Source: Nitrosarchaeum sp.
Lineage (GTDB): Archaea > Thermoproteota > Nitrososphaeria > Nitrososphaerales > Nitrosopumilaceae
Assembly: GCA_021414105.1 (NCBI GenBank)
Contig: JAIOPB010000059.1
Location: 1 to 41,760 of the forward strand
Reading direction: 5' to 3'
DNA: 41,760 nucleotides
The translations under genes were made by a program, and so were the position numbers. The number at the start of each line of letters is the position of its first letter. Position 1 is the stretch's first letter. Under the pieces are notes generated by a model. The model saw only the letters and a program-made list of their open reading frames with translations, was not told the origin of the DNA and did no database searches. Of this stretch, positions 1 to 8,274 are shown piece by piece.

Positions 1-99
1 AAAAACAATGCAAAGTGGTGGTCAAATGGACAAATTGATGATGAAACGTTTGTGCAGGGACTACAATATTTGATACAAAATAGAATTCTTCATATCTAG
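1..99 (+). CDS. C-terminal end of a WWS-repeat protein (partial)
   Basis: An open frame runs from base 1 to a TAG at 97-99 and encodes the last 32 residues of a protein whose start lies outside the window. The tail contains AKWWSNGQIDDETFVQGL followed by a hydrophobic YLIQNRIL end. This is the same Trp-Trp-Ser...Ile-x-Asp...Phe repeat found twice at the end of the next gene (177-1475), so the two genes are probably tandem paralogues or at least share this C-terminal module. No function can be assigned to the missing part. Confidence 0.75.
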   Translation, partial: KNNAKWWSNGQIDDETFVQGLQYLIQNRILHI

Positions 100-176
100 T
101 TGAAAACGTGAACTAATCTGTTTAAATCTATAAAATACATATTGTACTAAAACAAGAGAAATAACAGATTAATTAA

Positions 177-1475
177 TTGAAGACTATAGACCAAGCTCAC
201 TTGAAAAACCAATATTTGGATTCAAAAATATTATCGACTCTTACTAGTTTATCACAATCAAAAATAATATTTATTTTAATTGGATTCATGTTTACTGCAT
301 TACTGATTTCTCAATTTACATTTGCTGAGGTTTTCATACCGCCACAGGAATACCTTGGATATTTTGATTATGAAGGCGTATATACAGTTGGAGGCAATGT
401 AAAAAATCAAAATGATTATGCAGTAATTCCAACCATTTCAGTTTCTGTAATTGATGGAGAAAATACATTTACTAAAATAATATCGCATGTTCCAATTCCA
501 CCCAAAACAGATATTCCATTTAAGACAAAATTTCCTGAAGTTACAGGAGATGCTCCTATCTTACTAGAAGCTGAACTCAAATTTGTAAAAACACAAAAAG
601 ATCCAATATCAATTGAAATTCTTTATGATGAAACATTAATCAAACATGATGATGGTCATGTTACAGGGAGAATTCATAATAATGGAAATCAAACTATCTT
701 CAACCCAAAAATTCTTGCAATAGCTCATGGTAATGGAACAGTACTTGATGTTGTTCACAATGTTGAATATATTGATAAAATAGAACCTGATCAAATTCTA
801 GAATTTTCAATGTATCCTGATCCTTCAATAACTGATGATGTCTTTTTCTATAGTTGCTTTGCTCCTGTAGATACTACTGTTGTTCCTGTAACCACAAAGA
901 AAAATGGCGGCGATTTTGATTTTAGGTATGATTCAGGTGCGTGGTATTCTGCTGCTAAATTCAATGAAGAGGGAACAATTCTCACAATACGTGGATACAA
1001 TAGTTACCCGCTTGAGACTTATGCAAACTTTGAATTTCCACAAATTTCAGGTAAAGAAAAATTCAATGTCACTCTAAACGATAAACCTATAAAATTTATT
1101 CAAAGTATAGATGATACTGGATTTTGGCATGTTGCATTTACTGTAGAGCCAACATCACAAGGAATTCTAAAGATTACTGGTTTTGAAAAAGGTTTACCTC
1201 CTGAAACCTCCAAAATTCCACAATGGATAAAGACAAATGCAAATTGGTGGTCTACAGATCAAATATCTGATTCAGAATTTCTTGAAGGAATAGATTTCTT
1301 GTTTGAAAAAGGAATTGTCGTAGTAACACCAAAAGAAATGACTGCTCAATCAAATTGGAAATTACCGTCATGGATTAAAATAACCGCATCTTGGTGGTCT
1401 GAAGATAAAATTTCAGATGATGATTTTCTAAAGATGATTGAAAATCTTGTGAAACGAAAAATAATTATAATTTAA
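177..1475 (+). CDS. Membrane-anchored/exported protein with two C-terminal WWS repeats
   Basis: This 432-residue protein has a TTG start. Residues about 30-50 are hydrophobic and end in Phe-Ala, so they could be a signal peptide or an N-terminal anchor; the rest would lie outside the cell. Residues about 51-340 are rich in short beta-like stretches (GGNVKNQNDYAV, VTGRIHNNGNQT) and resemble stacked Ig/FxLYD-like folds. Two 37-residue repeats follow at 347-383 and 396-432, both of the form P-x-W-I-K-x-x-A-x-W-W-S-x-x-x-I-x-D-x-x-F-L. The preceding partial gene ends with the same repeat. I do not recognise a catalytic domain. A cell-surface binding or attachment role is only a guess. Confidence 0.8.
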   Translation: MKTIDQAHLKNQYLDSKILSTLTSLSQSKIIFILIGFMFTALLISQFTFAEVFIPPQEYLGYFDYEGVYTVGGNVKNQNDYAVIPTISVSVIDGENTFTKIISHVPIPPKTDIPFKTKFPEVTGDAPILLEAELKFVKTQKDPISIEILYDETLIKHDDGHVTGRIHNNGNQTIFNPKILAIAHGNGTVLDVVHNVEYIDKIEPDQILEFSMYPDPSITDDVFFYSCFAPVDTTVVPVTTKKNGGDFDFRYDSGAWYSAAKFNEEGTILTIRGYNSYPLETYANFEFPQISGKEKFNVTLNDKPIKFIQSIDDTGFWHVAFTVEPTSQGILKITGFEKGLPPETSKIPQWIKTNANWWSTDQISDSEFLEGIDFLFEKGIVVVTPKEMTAQSNWKLPSWIKITASWWSEDKISDDDFLKMIENLVKRKIIII

Positions 1476-1529
1476 TTTACTTAATATGATAAATCTTATT
1501 ATACAAACTTCAATCAAGCTTAATATCTA

Positions 1530-2303
1530 ATGTTTCCATTACGAGATGAAAACCCACATCCTCCAGGATACAAACCAAAAGTAACTTATGCACTAATTGC
1601 AATTAATGTTCTAATATTTCTTATTGAAATTGTATATACTGGACAATTTATAGAATTTACAAATAACAATGCATATAATTTATTTTATAATTGGGGGGCA
1701 GTACCAAATTGTGTTACAGGCGGAACCGTATCTAACATAGATTTTGGTGAAGGTCCACTACAAGTAGCATGCCCTGATGCACCATATCTCTCTCTTCTAA
1801 GTTCTATTTTCTTGCATGGTGGTGCAATGCATCTTGGTGGTAATATGTTATTTTTGTGGATATTTGGTGATAACATTGAACTAAAGTTTGGTAGAATAAA
1901 ATATCTAGCAATTTATTTAATATGGGGAATAAGTGCAGGATTGGTTCACATACTTGGTGATCCTGCCAGTGTACTTCCCGCAGTAGGCGCATCTGGTGCA
2001 ATATCTGGAGTACTTGGCGCATATCTTGTAATTTTTCCAAGAGCTAAAATTCAGACTGCTATGATGATGGGATTCTTTATGAGAATGATACATATTCAAG
2101 CAAGATGGTTCTTACCGTTTTGGCTTGTATTTCAAAATTTACTCCCATTTTTTATAGGAGGGTTTGGTGTTGCAGGAGGCGGTGTTGCATATCTTGCTCA
2201 TATTGGTGGATTTGTAGTGGGACTTGCTACTGGTTATTTATACAAGAAAACACACAGTTCTGATTTCACTTATGGAACAAGATATGGGTATAGGCCTAAC
2301 TAG
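1530..2303 (+). CDS. Rhomboid family intramembrane serine protease
   Basis: Rhomboids cleave transmembrane substrates inside the lipid bilayer with a Ser-His dyad. This 257-residue protein has at least six hydrophobic segments. The catalytic serine motif GASG is at 153-156 (Ser155), the paired histidine is in AHIGG (His224), and the conserved HLGGN of the oxyanion region is at 101-105. The long loop between the first and second membrane segments (about 40-85) contains two cysteines (61 and 81) that could form a disulfide if extracytoplasmic. It starts with ATG 54 bases after the preceding gene. Substrates cannot be deduced. Confidence 0.93.
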   Translation: MFPLRDENPHPPGYKPKVTYALIAINVLIFLIEIVYTGQFIEFTNNNAYNLFYNWGAVPNCVTGGTVSNIDFGEGPLQVACPDAPYLSLLSSIFLHGGAMHLGGNMLFLWIFGDNIELKFGRIKYLAIYLIWGISAGLVHILGDPASVLPAVGASGAISGVLGAYLVIFPRAKIQTAMMMGFFMRMIHIQARWFLPFWLVFQNLLPFFIGGFGVAGGGVAYLAHIGGFVVGLATGYLYKKTHSSDFTYGTRYGYRPN

Positions 2304-2344
2304 ATCTCTAAAGAATAAATCAATGAAACTTTTTCAAACTAATC

Positions 2345-2521
2345 ATGCCGTTGATTACAGTATCAATGTATCCAGGAAGAACTCAACAACAAAAAGACGA
2401 ATATGCAAAAGCAATAACAAAATCAGCAGTAGAGATTCTTAAAACAAAAGAAACTCACGTCATTGTAGTTTTTGAGGATAATCCAAAAGAAAATTGGTTT
2501 CTAGCGGGAAACCAACTTTAA
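2345..2521 (+). CDS. 4-oxalocrotonate tautomerase-like protein (58 aa)
   Basis: A short frame encodes 58 residues beginning MPLITVSMYPGRT and ending in FLAGNQL. After Met removal, Pro1 would be the catalytic base of the tautomerase superfamily. The first beta strand followed by a helix rich in Lys/Ala and a second strand (HVIVVFED) matches the short 4-OT fold, usually about 60 residues and hexameric. It begins 41 bases after the rhomboid stop, on the same strand. The substrate is unknown: members of this family act on keto-enol pairs, but many archaeal members are uncharacterised. Confidence 0.85.
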   Translation: MPLITVSMYPGRTQQQKDEYAKAITKSAVEILKTKETHVIVVFEDNPKENWFLAGNQL

Positions 2522-2548
2522 TTATTTTTTTTTACAAAGACTGGAATA

Positions 2549-2569
2549 ATCCCTCCTAATCAGAGGGAT
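2549..2569. repeat. 7-bp stem hairpin between tautomerase and nitrilase genes
   Basis: The arms ATCCCTC (2549-2555) and GAGGGAT (2563-2569) are perfectly complementary around a 7-base loop (CTAATCA). It lies 28 bases after the tautomerase stop. It is G+C-richer than its surroundings, but only AT-mixed sequence follows, not a clean T-run. It may be a transcript-end structure or a protein-binding dyad. Confidence 0.5.
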
Positions 2570-2686
2570 AGACATGCACATATTGGTCGGTTACATTGAC
2601 TGCAACCAATTTACATAATAACAAAATGGTATGTTTCATGTTTGTACCGCTTTATCCTTTTATTCTCATTTATAATTACAAATTTT

Positions 2687-3493
2687 ATGAAAGTTGCAGT
2701 TGTACAATTCAAGGCTTCCACCGATAAGGCAATTAATCTAAAAAAAATTATCAACTATATCACAAAAGCAGCCAAAAAAAAAGCAACACTTGTTGCATTT
2801 CCAGAATTTATGATGTTTTATACAAATTCATCGCAAACATCAAAACAACTTGCAAACCTAGCTGAAACAATTAATGGAAACTTTGTAAATACTATTGCAA
2901 AGACAGCCAAAGAAAACCACATCCAAGTTGTAGGTTCATTTTATGAAACAAGCACAAAAAAAAATCGAGTACATGATACTTCGTTTATTATTAATAAATC
3001 AGGTAAAGTAATCTCAACATATAAGAAAATTCATCTCTATGATGCCTTAGGATTCAGAGAATCAAAAAAAATGGTACAAGGATCAAAAATTGCAAAACCT
3101 GTACAGACTTCAATTGGAAAAATAGGAATGATGATTTGTTATGATCTGAGATTTCCAGAGATGTCAAGATCATTAGCTGCTGCAGGTTCTGAAGTTTTGA
3201 TTGCACCATCAGCGTGGGTAAAAGGTAACATGAAAGAAGAACATTGGATAACAATTAACAAAACACGAGCAATTGAAAATGGGTGCTATGTAATAGCGCC
3301 AGATCAAGTGGGAAATATCTATTGTGGGAGAAGTATTGTAGTTGATCCTTATGGAAAAATTTTACTTGACATGAAAAAGAAACAAGGAATCGGATATGTT
3401 AACATTGAATTAAAAAATGTAAAACAAATTCGTAAAGTTTTACCATTGCTAAAAAATAGACGAACTGATATCTATCCTACTTTGAAGATTTAG
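2687..3493 (+). CDS. Carbon-nitrogen hydrolase (nitrilase superfamily)
   Basis: Enzymes of this superfamily hydrolyse amides or nitriles through a Glu-Lys-Cys triad. All three are visible: Glu40 in AFPEF, Lys114 in YKKIHLYD and Cys151 in MMICYDLRFPE. The length of 268 residues is usual for the Nit/omega-amidase branch. I chose ATG 2687 (MKVAVVQF, the first core strand). An in-frame TTG at 2642 would add a hydrophobic 15-residue extension, but that stretch includes AT-rich, TATA-like sequence (tttataatta, about 20-25 bases upstream of the ATG), which suits a leaderless start. The 3' end overlaps the convergent zinc-finger gene by 17 bases. Omega-amidase/Nit2-like activity is a reasonable but unproven guess. 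Confidence 0.9.
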   Translation: MKVAVVQFKASTDKAINLKKIINYITKAAKKKATLVAFPEFMMFYTNSSQTSKQLANLAETINGNFVNTIAKTAKENHIQVVGSFYETSTKKNRVHDTSFIINKSGKVISTYKKIHLYDALGFRESKKMVQGSKIAKPVQTSIGKIGMMICYDLRFPEMSRSLAAAGSEVLIAPSAWVKGNMKEEHWITINKTRAIENGCYVIAPDQVGNIYCGRSIVVDPYGKILLDMKKKQGIGYVNIELKNVKQIRKVLPLLKNRRTDIYPTLKI

Positions 3494-3932
3494 ATTTTCT
3501 ACTGTCACAATTAAAATTGGAACATTGTTTTGTCCATTTCTGCTTTCTTGAATAACGAAAAATTACCATTGGCCATTTGCATACATCGCATGACATCTTT
3601 ATTGCTCTGAGTTTTGCTTTTTGTAAAAGTGGCGATGATGCCTTACATCCCCCATAAAAATTTGAACATCCCATGAATCGTTTTCTAGTCGTTCTAGATC
3701 TGATTATCATCAACTGACCTAATCCACATTCTGGACATTCTACTAGTCCATTTTTCGGAGAATTTGTCCCAAGAATCATATATTTTCTCTCTCTTGATGA
3801 CCAAGATAGGTATCCATTAGTGTCCAAGTACTGTATAATCTCTTTTTTGAAAATGTCTGTTTTTGACTTTGTAGCTTTTACAACATGTCTTGTTACTTGT
3901 ACAATTTGAAGGTCTGTTTTCTTTAAGGGCAT
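3477..3932 (-). CDS. Zinc-finger protein with two topoisomerase-type C4 fingers
   Basis: The 151-residue protein has a basic N-terminal part (1-55, rich in Lys and Arg) followed by two four-cysteine fingers. Finger 1 uses Cys66, 69, 89 and 96 (CPECG...GCSNFYGGC); finger 2 uses Cys115, 118, 137 and 142 (CDVCK...CSNFNC). The CPxCG...F-x-GCSNF pattern is that of the C-terminal fingers of bacterial and archaeal type IA topoisomerases, but no topoisomerase catalytic domain is present. I prefer the ATG at 3932, because the alternative ATG at 3986 reaches almost to the start of the divergent thiolase gene and leaves no promoter space. Nucleic-acid binding is inferred. Confidence 0.8.
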   Translation of the reverse strand: MPLKKTDLQIVQVTRHVVKATKSKTDIFKKEIIQYLDTNGYLSWSSRERKYMILGTNSPKNGLVECPECGLGQLMIIRSRTTRKRFMGCSNFYGGCKASSPLLQKAKLRAIKMSCDVCKWPMVIFRYSRKQKWTKQCSNFNCDSRKSKSSK

Positions 3933-3988
3933 TTTTTGTAATGAATTTACTAAAACAATTTTTATAGGGAATCTGGTCAGCGACATTA

Positions 3989-5143
3989 GTGGAAAAGGTC
4001 TGCGTTCTTGGTGCTGGTAGCACGAAATATGGAAAATTAGCTGATAGTATAGCCGACATTACTACTCAGGCGTCAGTGGCTGCCATAGAAAGTGCAGGAA
4101 TTGACCCTAAAGATATCAAAGCAGGATACATTTCAAACGTATTTGGAGTTGCTGATAAACAGGTACATCTCGGACCTGTCTTGATGAGCAACCTAGGAAT
4201 TTCAGATAAACCATCATTATCAATAGAGTCAGCTTGTGGAAGTGGTTCCGTATCATTTAGAGAAGCTTTTGCAAATGTTGCAGCCGGTTTTTACGATTGT
4301 CTTGTAGTGACAGGAGTTGAAAAAGTAACTCATACTGGAACAGAATGGACAACAACTTACTTTTCATATTGCTCAGACTTTTTCTATGAAGGACAAGCTG
4401 GTGCATCATTTCCTGGATTATTTGCATCAATGGCAAGAGCATACCTGACAGAATTTAATGCAACAGAAGAAGACTTTGCTAGAGTTGCAGTAAAAAATCA
4501 TGACAATGGATTTTTAAATCCAAAAGCTCATTTGCAAAAAAGGATCACAATTGATGATGTAATGAATTCCGCAGTTGTTGCAAGTCCACTAAAACTTTAT
4601 GATTGCTGTCCTTTCTCTGATGGCGCAAGTTCTGTAATTCTCTGCTCTGAAAAATTTGCAAAAGAAAATGGTAATAATTACATTGAAGTTATTGGTTCTG
4701 GCAGAGGTGGTTCACCTGCTGCGTTACAAGGTCGTGAACATTTGACTACAATTCCAAGTACAAAGATTGCAGCTGAGAGTGCTTACAAAATGGCAGGAAT
4801 CACTGCAAAAGATATTGATTTTGCAGAAGTCCATGATTGTTTTACAATTGCAGAAATTGTTGATACTGAAGATTTAGGATTCTTTGAGAAAGGAAAAGGA
4901 GTTCAGGCTGTTCGTGAAGGCAGAACAAAATTAAATTCTGATATTTCAATTAATCCTTCAGGTGGTCTCAAGTCAAAAGGACATCCAATTGGAGCTACAG
5001 GTGTTGGACAAGTAGTAGAAGTATTTGATCAATTAACTGGTAGAGCTGGAGCACGAACTGTCAAAAATGCAAAAATAGGCTTAACTCATAATTTTGGTGC
5101 AACTGGAGCTAGTTGTGCTGTTCACATATTCCAAAGTGTATAA
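3989..5143 (+). CDS. Thiolase (acetyl-CoA C-acetyltransferase, archaeal SCPx-like)
   Basis: This 384-residue protein is a thiolase-fold enzyme joining or splitting acetyl-CoA units. The nucleophilic cysteine lies in SIESACGSGS (Cys83), the catalytic His in GHPIGATG (His332), and the second cysteine near the end in TGASCAVH (Cys376). It starts with GTG. One base after its stop comes the DUF35 gene, the usual archaeal arrangement; in some archaea thiolase, HMG-CoA synthase and DUF35 form one channelled complex. In a Nitrosopumilus-like host it could serve the mevalonate pathway or the acetoacetyl-CoA cleavage step of the 3-hydroxypropionate/4-hydroxybutyrate cycle. Sequence alone does not separate the two. 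Confidence 0.93.
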   Translation: MEKVCVLGAGSTKYGKLADSIADITTQASVAAIESAGIDPKDIKAGYISNVFGVADKQVHLGPVLMSNLGISDKPSLSIESACGSGSVSFREAFANVAAGFYDCLVVTGVEKVTHTGTEWTTTYFSYCSDFFYEGQAGASFPGLFASMARAYLTEFNATEEDFARVAVKNHDNGFLNPKAHLQKRITIDDVMNSAVVASPLKLYDCCPFSDGASSVILCSEKFAKENGNNYIEVIGSGRGGSPAALQGREHLTTIPSTKIAAESAYKMAGITAKDIDFAEVHDCFTIAEIVDTEDLGFFEKGKGVQAVREGRTKLNSDISINPSGGLKSKGHPIGATGVGQVVEVFDQLTGRAGARTVKNAKIGLTHNFGATGASCAVHIFQSV

Positions 5144-5144
5144 A

Positions 5145-5510
5145 ATGTCTGTAAAAGAACAACTTATTGAAAAAGCAAAAGAAGGTAAAGTTCTTACTCA
5201 CAAATGTACACAGTGCGGTCATCTACACCTCTCTAATGTCTACTACTGCCAAAATTGTGGTAGTAAGGGATTTCAAGATGAGATTTTGGAGGGTATAGGT
5301 TCAGTAGCCACCTATACCATAATCACAGTTCCACCAGCAGGCTTTGAAAAATACACGCCATATGCCTTTGTTGTCTTACAGCTTGATAAGACTAATCTGC
5401 GGATTTCTGGATTTATGGCAGGAATAGCGACTCCTAAAGATCTTCCAGTTGGAACTAGAGCAAAAATCACTGGTTTTGATGAACGTGGCATTATCATTGA
5501 AAAACAGTAA
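5145..5510 (+). CDS. DUF35 Zn-ribbon/OB-fold protein, thiolase partner
   Basis: This 121-residue protein has a rubredoxin-like zinc ribbon (Cys21, 24, 35 and 38 in CTQCGHL and CQNCGS) followed by an OB-fold, the two-part build of the DUF35 family. In methanogenic archaea such proteins bridge thiolase and HMG-CoA synthase and hold the CoA pantetheine. Its ATG sits one base after the thiolase stop, so the two are almost certainly cotranscribed and probably translationally coupled. An in-frame start further upstream, inside the thiolase gene, is not needed. Confidence 0.92.
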   Translation: MSVKEQLIEKAKEGKVLTHKCTQCGHLHLSNVYYCQNCGSKGFQDEILEGIGSVATYTIITVPPAGFEKYTPYAFVVLQLDKTNLRISGFMAGIATPKDLPVGTRAKITGFDERGIIIEKQ

Positions 5511-5580
5511 AATTATTTGTTTGAATTATTAAAAAAAATCATAATCATTTCTTAATAATTTTGTAAAGATGATTATTTTG

Positions 5581-5742
5581 ATGTCTGTAGAAATTACATG
5601 TGGTAAATGTGGAGAAAAGATCGCTAACATGAAAATGCTCAAAGCTATAAAAGATGTGATGAATCCATATAATGGAAAGTGTCCATCATGTGGCCAAAAA
5701 TTATCAACGTCTGAATTTTCTCTGGATGTACAAGAAAACTGA
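5581..5742 (+). CDS. Small zinc-ribbon protein (53 aa)
   Basis: A short frame encodes 53 residues starting MSVEITCGKCGEKI, with a second knuckle GKCPSCGQKL. The two CxxC pairs (7/10 and 34/37 in this numbering) form a complete zinc ribbon with a helix-like linker between them. A second in-frame ATG at 5569 would add four residues. The gene follows the DUF35 gene by 70 bases and may share its transcript. No specific role is recognisable; protein or nucleic-acid binding is likely for ribbons of this size. Confidence 0.75.
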   Translation: MSVEITCGKCGEKIANMKMLKAIKDVMNPYNGKCPSCGQKLSTSEFSLDVQEN

Positions 5743-5887
5743 TCTAAGATCTAAAAATCTTTATAAATTTTTATTTTTTTGTACATTTGCAATATTACAA
5801 TAACATCTAAATTTTATTTTAATGAGAAAACTGATCTAATAACAATCTAGTCATAAGTCTTATTTACTCCTTTTTTAGTGAAATAGT

Positions 5888-7981
5888 ATGGAATTAGATG
5901 AAGAACTAGAAGAGCCAAAGCGAAGCGGAATTCTTCAATCTACATCAAAACGTGTACGAATGATCTTCTCTGTAATGGCAAGTCCAAACCGAATAGATAT
6001 TCTAAGAATTTTAAATTCAAAGGGCCCATTAACCTATTCTGAATTAAAGTCACTAGCAGGATTCAAATCCAAAAAAGAGAGTGGTAAATTTGCATATCAT
6101 CTAAGAAAATTATTGAGGCAATCCCTTGTAGCACTAAATAAATCTGAAAGACGTTATACAATTACAAATCTTGGAAAACTTGTCTTAAGCTTGGCAAGAC
6201 AAATTGAAGAACGTTCAATTATTGAAAGTGGAAAGATGTATGTTAGGACATCACATGAATCAATTGAAGAATTCAATTCACATAAAATTATTCAATCACT
6301 TGTACGTGAAGGTAGTCTTCCATTGGAATTAGCTCAAAAAATTACTGAAGAAGTTGAAAATAGAATTTACAAATATCAAACAACCTATCTTACTGGGTCA
6401 CTTATCAGAGAAATGGTAAACTCTGTTCTTTTAGAACACGGTCATGAGGAATACCGCAATAAACTAGCACGCCTAGGCCTGCCTGTATATGACATTCAAG
6501 AAATGCTCACAAATCTGGATAATGTAGATAATGGCGCAGAAGGCCTACTTTTCAATACTGGTCAGAAAGTGTTTGCAGAACATTTACTTACAAATGTATT
6601 ACCAAAAGATGTTGCTGATTCACATCTTTCTGGTGATATGCACATTTCAAATCCAGGAATTTGGTCAATGATACCTGATACCATATTTGTTAATGTAAAA
6701 GAACTGATTGAAGATGGAGTTATTCTTGGTGGAAAATATCTTGATGTATCAAGAATTACATCTTCAAAATCAATTGATGATATTGCATCTTCCTTGTCTA
6801 TAATCATATCATTACTTTCCAAAGAAGCTTCGCAAGAAATTGTACTTGACGGATTGATTCCACTCTTTACAAAATATTCAAAGAACATTCCAGAACTTGA
6901 ACAAAAACTAACAGATGCCTTTGCTACTGCATCTACCACATCCAAATACAATAGAAAAGCTACTAATGTTTCAATTAGACTTCAGTTAGGTTCTGATCTA
7001 AAAATTGTTAATGCAATAATTAATGCATACAAGAATTACACAAAGATAACTCCAATTCCAAAAATTGGTTTGATTGTAGATTTCGATAAAGGAAAAGTTG
7101 CTGATGTTTCCGAAGCATTAGCAGAAATAATTTCAATTGGTGGAAAAGTGATGTTTGCAAAAGGTGAAGTATCTAGTTATGGTATCACAAATGGTACAAC
7201 TAAAAATTCTGGCCCACTTGCAATAACACTACAATCTGTTTCAATCAATCTTCCAAGACTTGCATTTGAATCCAATAAAGATGAAACATACTTTAGAGCA
7301 AGACTTGCATTACTTATGAAACCTGCATTATCTTCTATGGCATTAAGAAAGAAAGATATTTCTGATCTTACTAGAAGAGGATTAAATCCAATTCTTGCAA
7401 AGAATACACAATATATGCAACGAAGTTCTGTGTCACTTATTGTTAATCTCGTAGGCCTAAAGGAATCTGTTTTCAATATTCTTGGATTCCAAGATAATAA
7501 AGAAGGAAGAGAGATACTCAATAAAGTAATAGAGACTGCAGTTGATGTTGCAGCTAAAAAAGGTAAAGAACTAGGAGATACCGTGGCTATATCCATGACT
7601 GAGACTGAGGGATCCAGCCGATTTGCAAACCTAGATGGTGAGAAATATGGTAAAAATTCGGCTCTTAGTTCTATGGATAGTGACTCTTACTCACAAGGAA
7701 TAGTTCTTAATGCCTCTGAAATAGGCGATTACACAAGTAAAACTGAGATTATATCTGAATGTAATAAACTATCTAAACTGCTTAATGGTGGTTTACTAGT
7801 CAGACTTGATATTGATCAGAACGCCACTCAAATTGATATCAAAAAATCAATTGAAAAAGCAGCAGAACTAACATCTTCATTCAAGCCTGTAAAGAAAGTA
7901 GCACTATGTGGTGAATGTGGGTTCAAAGATGAACACTTTGTAGACAAGTGTCCAAAGTGTAAGTCTTCATACGTAATCTGA
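5888..7981 (+). CDS. Winged-helix + ATP-cone + inactive NrdD-like protein (candidate nucleotide-sensing regulator)
   Basis: This 697-residue protein combines three modules. Residues 20-110 form an ArsR-like winged helix (SPNRIDILRILNSKGPLTY, then a wing ending at GKLVLSLA). Residues about 117-205 are an ATP-cone (YVRTSHESIEEFNSHKI ... GHEEYRNKLARLG). From about 215 on, the sequence resembles anaerobic ribonucleotide reductase NrdD (HLLTNVLPKDVADSHLSGDM at 232-251), ending in a C-terminal zinc ribbon with Cys674, 677, 688 and 691. The usual IHD after GD is changed to ISN, the only non-ribbon cysteine is one near residue 626, and the protein stops just after the ribbon, where the glycyl-radical segment should be. 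It therefore cannot be a working NrdD. Position directly upstream of nrdJ suggests a dATP/ATP-responsive regulator, an analogue of bacterial NrdR; this is inference. Confidence 0.85.
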   Translation: MELDEELEEPKRSGILQSTSKRVRMIFSVMASPNRIDILRILNSKGPLTYSELKSLAGFKSKKESGKFAYHLRKLLRQSLVALNKSERRYTITNLGKLVLSLARQIEERSIIESGKMYVRTSHESIEEFNSHKIIQSLVREGSLPLELAQKITEEVENRIYKYQTTYLTGSLIREMVNSVLLEHGHEEYRNKLARLGLPVYDIQEMLTNLDNVDNGAEGLLFNTGQKVFAEHLLTNVLPKDVADSHLSGDMHISNPGIWSMIPDTIFVNVKELIEDGVILGGKYLDVSRITSSKSIDDIASSLSIIISLLSKEASQEIVLDGLIPLFTKYSKNIPELEQKLTDAFATASTTSKYNRKATNVSIRLQLGSDLKIVNAIINAYKNYTKITPIPKIGLIVDFDKGKVADVSEALAEIISIGGKVMFAKGEVSSYGITNGTTKNSGPLAITLQSVSINLPRLAFESNKDETYFRARLALLMKPALSSMALRKKDISDLTRRGLNPILAKNTQYMQRSSVSLIVNLVGLKESVFNILGFQDNKEGREILNKVIETAVDVAAKKGKELGDTVAISMTETEGSSRFANLDGEKYGKNSALSSMDSDSYSQGIVLNASEIGDYTSKTEIISECNKLSKLLNGGLLVRLDIDQNATQIDIKKSIEKAAELTSSFKPVKKVALCGECGFKDEHFVDKCPKCKSSYVI

Positions 7982-8005
7982 AATTCGTAAATCAAAAACT
8001 ATCTC

Positions 8006-8033
8006 CGATCATTTTAGAAAATATTTTGATCAG
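8006..8033. promoter_or_regulatory. Weak third copy of the CGATCAT ... TTTGATCAG element
   Basis: CGATCAT (8006-8012) and TTTGATCAG (8025-8033) are the same two half-sites that mark the ends of the 41-bp repeats downstream, here separated by 12 rather than 19 bases. The element lies 24 bases after the stop of the NrdD-like regulator. The intervening bases do not match the other copies. Confidence 0.45.
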
Positions 8034-8040
8034 TTTCAGA

Positions 8041-8081
8041 CATACGATCATAGTTCTGAATCTATGACTATTTGATCAGAA
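8041..8081 (+). repeat. nrdJ upstream direct repeat, copy A
   Basis: This is the first copy of a 41-bp direct repeat in the spacer before nrdJ; 34 of 41 positions match copy B, which starts exactly 150 bases later. The conserved ends are CGATCAT (8045-8051) and TTTGATCAGAA (8071-8081), with CTGAA and ATGACT conserved between them. GATCA and TGATC are inverted, so each copy is also a dyad. TCATAG (8049-8054 region) and CTATGA can form an inner 6-bp stem in this copy. The layout suggests a repeated protein-binding operator. Confidence 0.7.
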
Positions 8082-8190
8082 CGGTTCTCGCTAAGTTAGT
8101 GACTATATTGACTTCTTTAAGTGTCTATATACAAGATCATAAACAGTATGAGCTAACAAAAATTCACTAATGGTTGTGCTGTAAATTTTT

Positions 8191-8231
8191 CATGCGATCA
8201 TCGCACTGAATTCATGACTGTTTGATCAGAA
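8191..8231 (+). repeat. nrdJ upstream direct repeat, copy B
   Basis: This is the second copy of the 41-bp repeat, from CATGCGATCAT to TTTGATCAGAA. Differences from copy A cluster in the middle (positions 12, 14, 15, 22 and 23 of the repeat) plus positions 4 and 30, while both half-sites are identical. It ends about 70 bases upstream of the putative TATA element of nrdJ. The inner stem of copy A is not kept intact here, which favours DNA recognition over an RNA fold. Confidence 0.7.
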
Positions 8232-8274
8232 AAACCATTACAACATCAATTGGACCGTTGTCAATATTTTTGAA

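Noticed and set aside
2224-2442. 72-residue frame overlapping the rhomboid end and the tautomerase start
   Set aside because: It is out of frame with both genes, and its sequence is low in recognisable structure. The 2345-2521 frame with Pro1 is the real gene.
2642-2686. TTG start giving the nitrilase a hydrophobic leader
   Set aside because: The family starts with the MKVAVVQF strand, and the added residues cover TATA-like promoter sequence rather than a signal peptide with a charged N terminus and cleavage site.
6562-7596. Two long antisense frames (129 and 139 residues) inside the NrdD-like regulator gene
   Set aside because: They are serine/phenylalanine-rich reversals of the sense codons, with no start signals or recognisable motif, and the sense frame is clearly coding.
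8041-8231. The 41-bp repeats as a small CRISPR array
   Set aside because: There are only two copies, 109 bases apart, with mismatches concentrated in the centre and conserved dyad ends, and no cas genes in the window.
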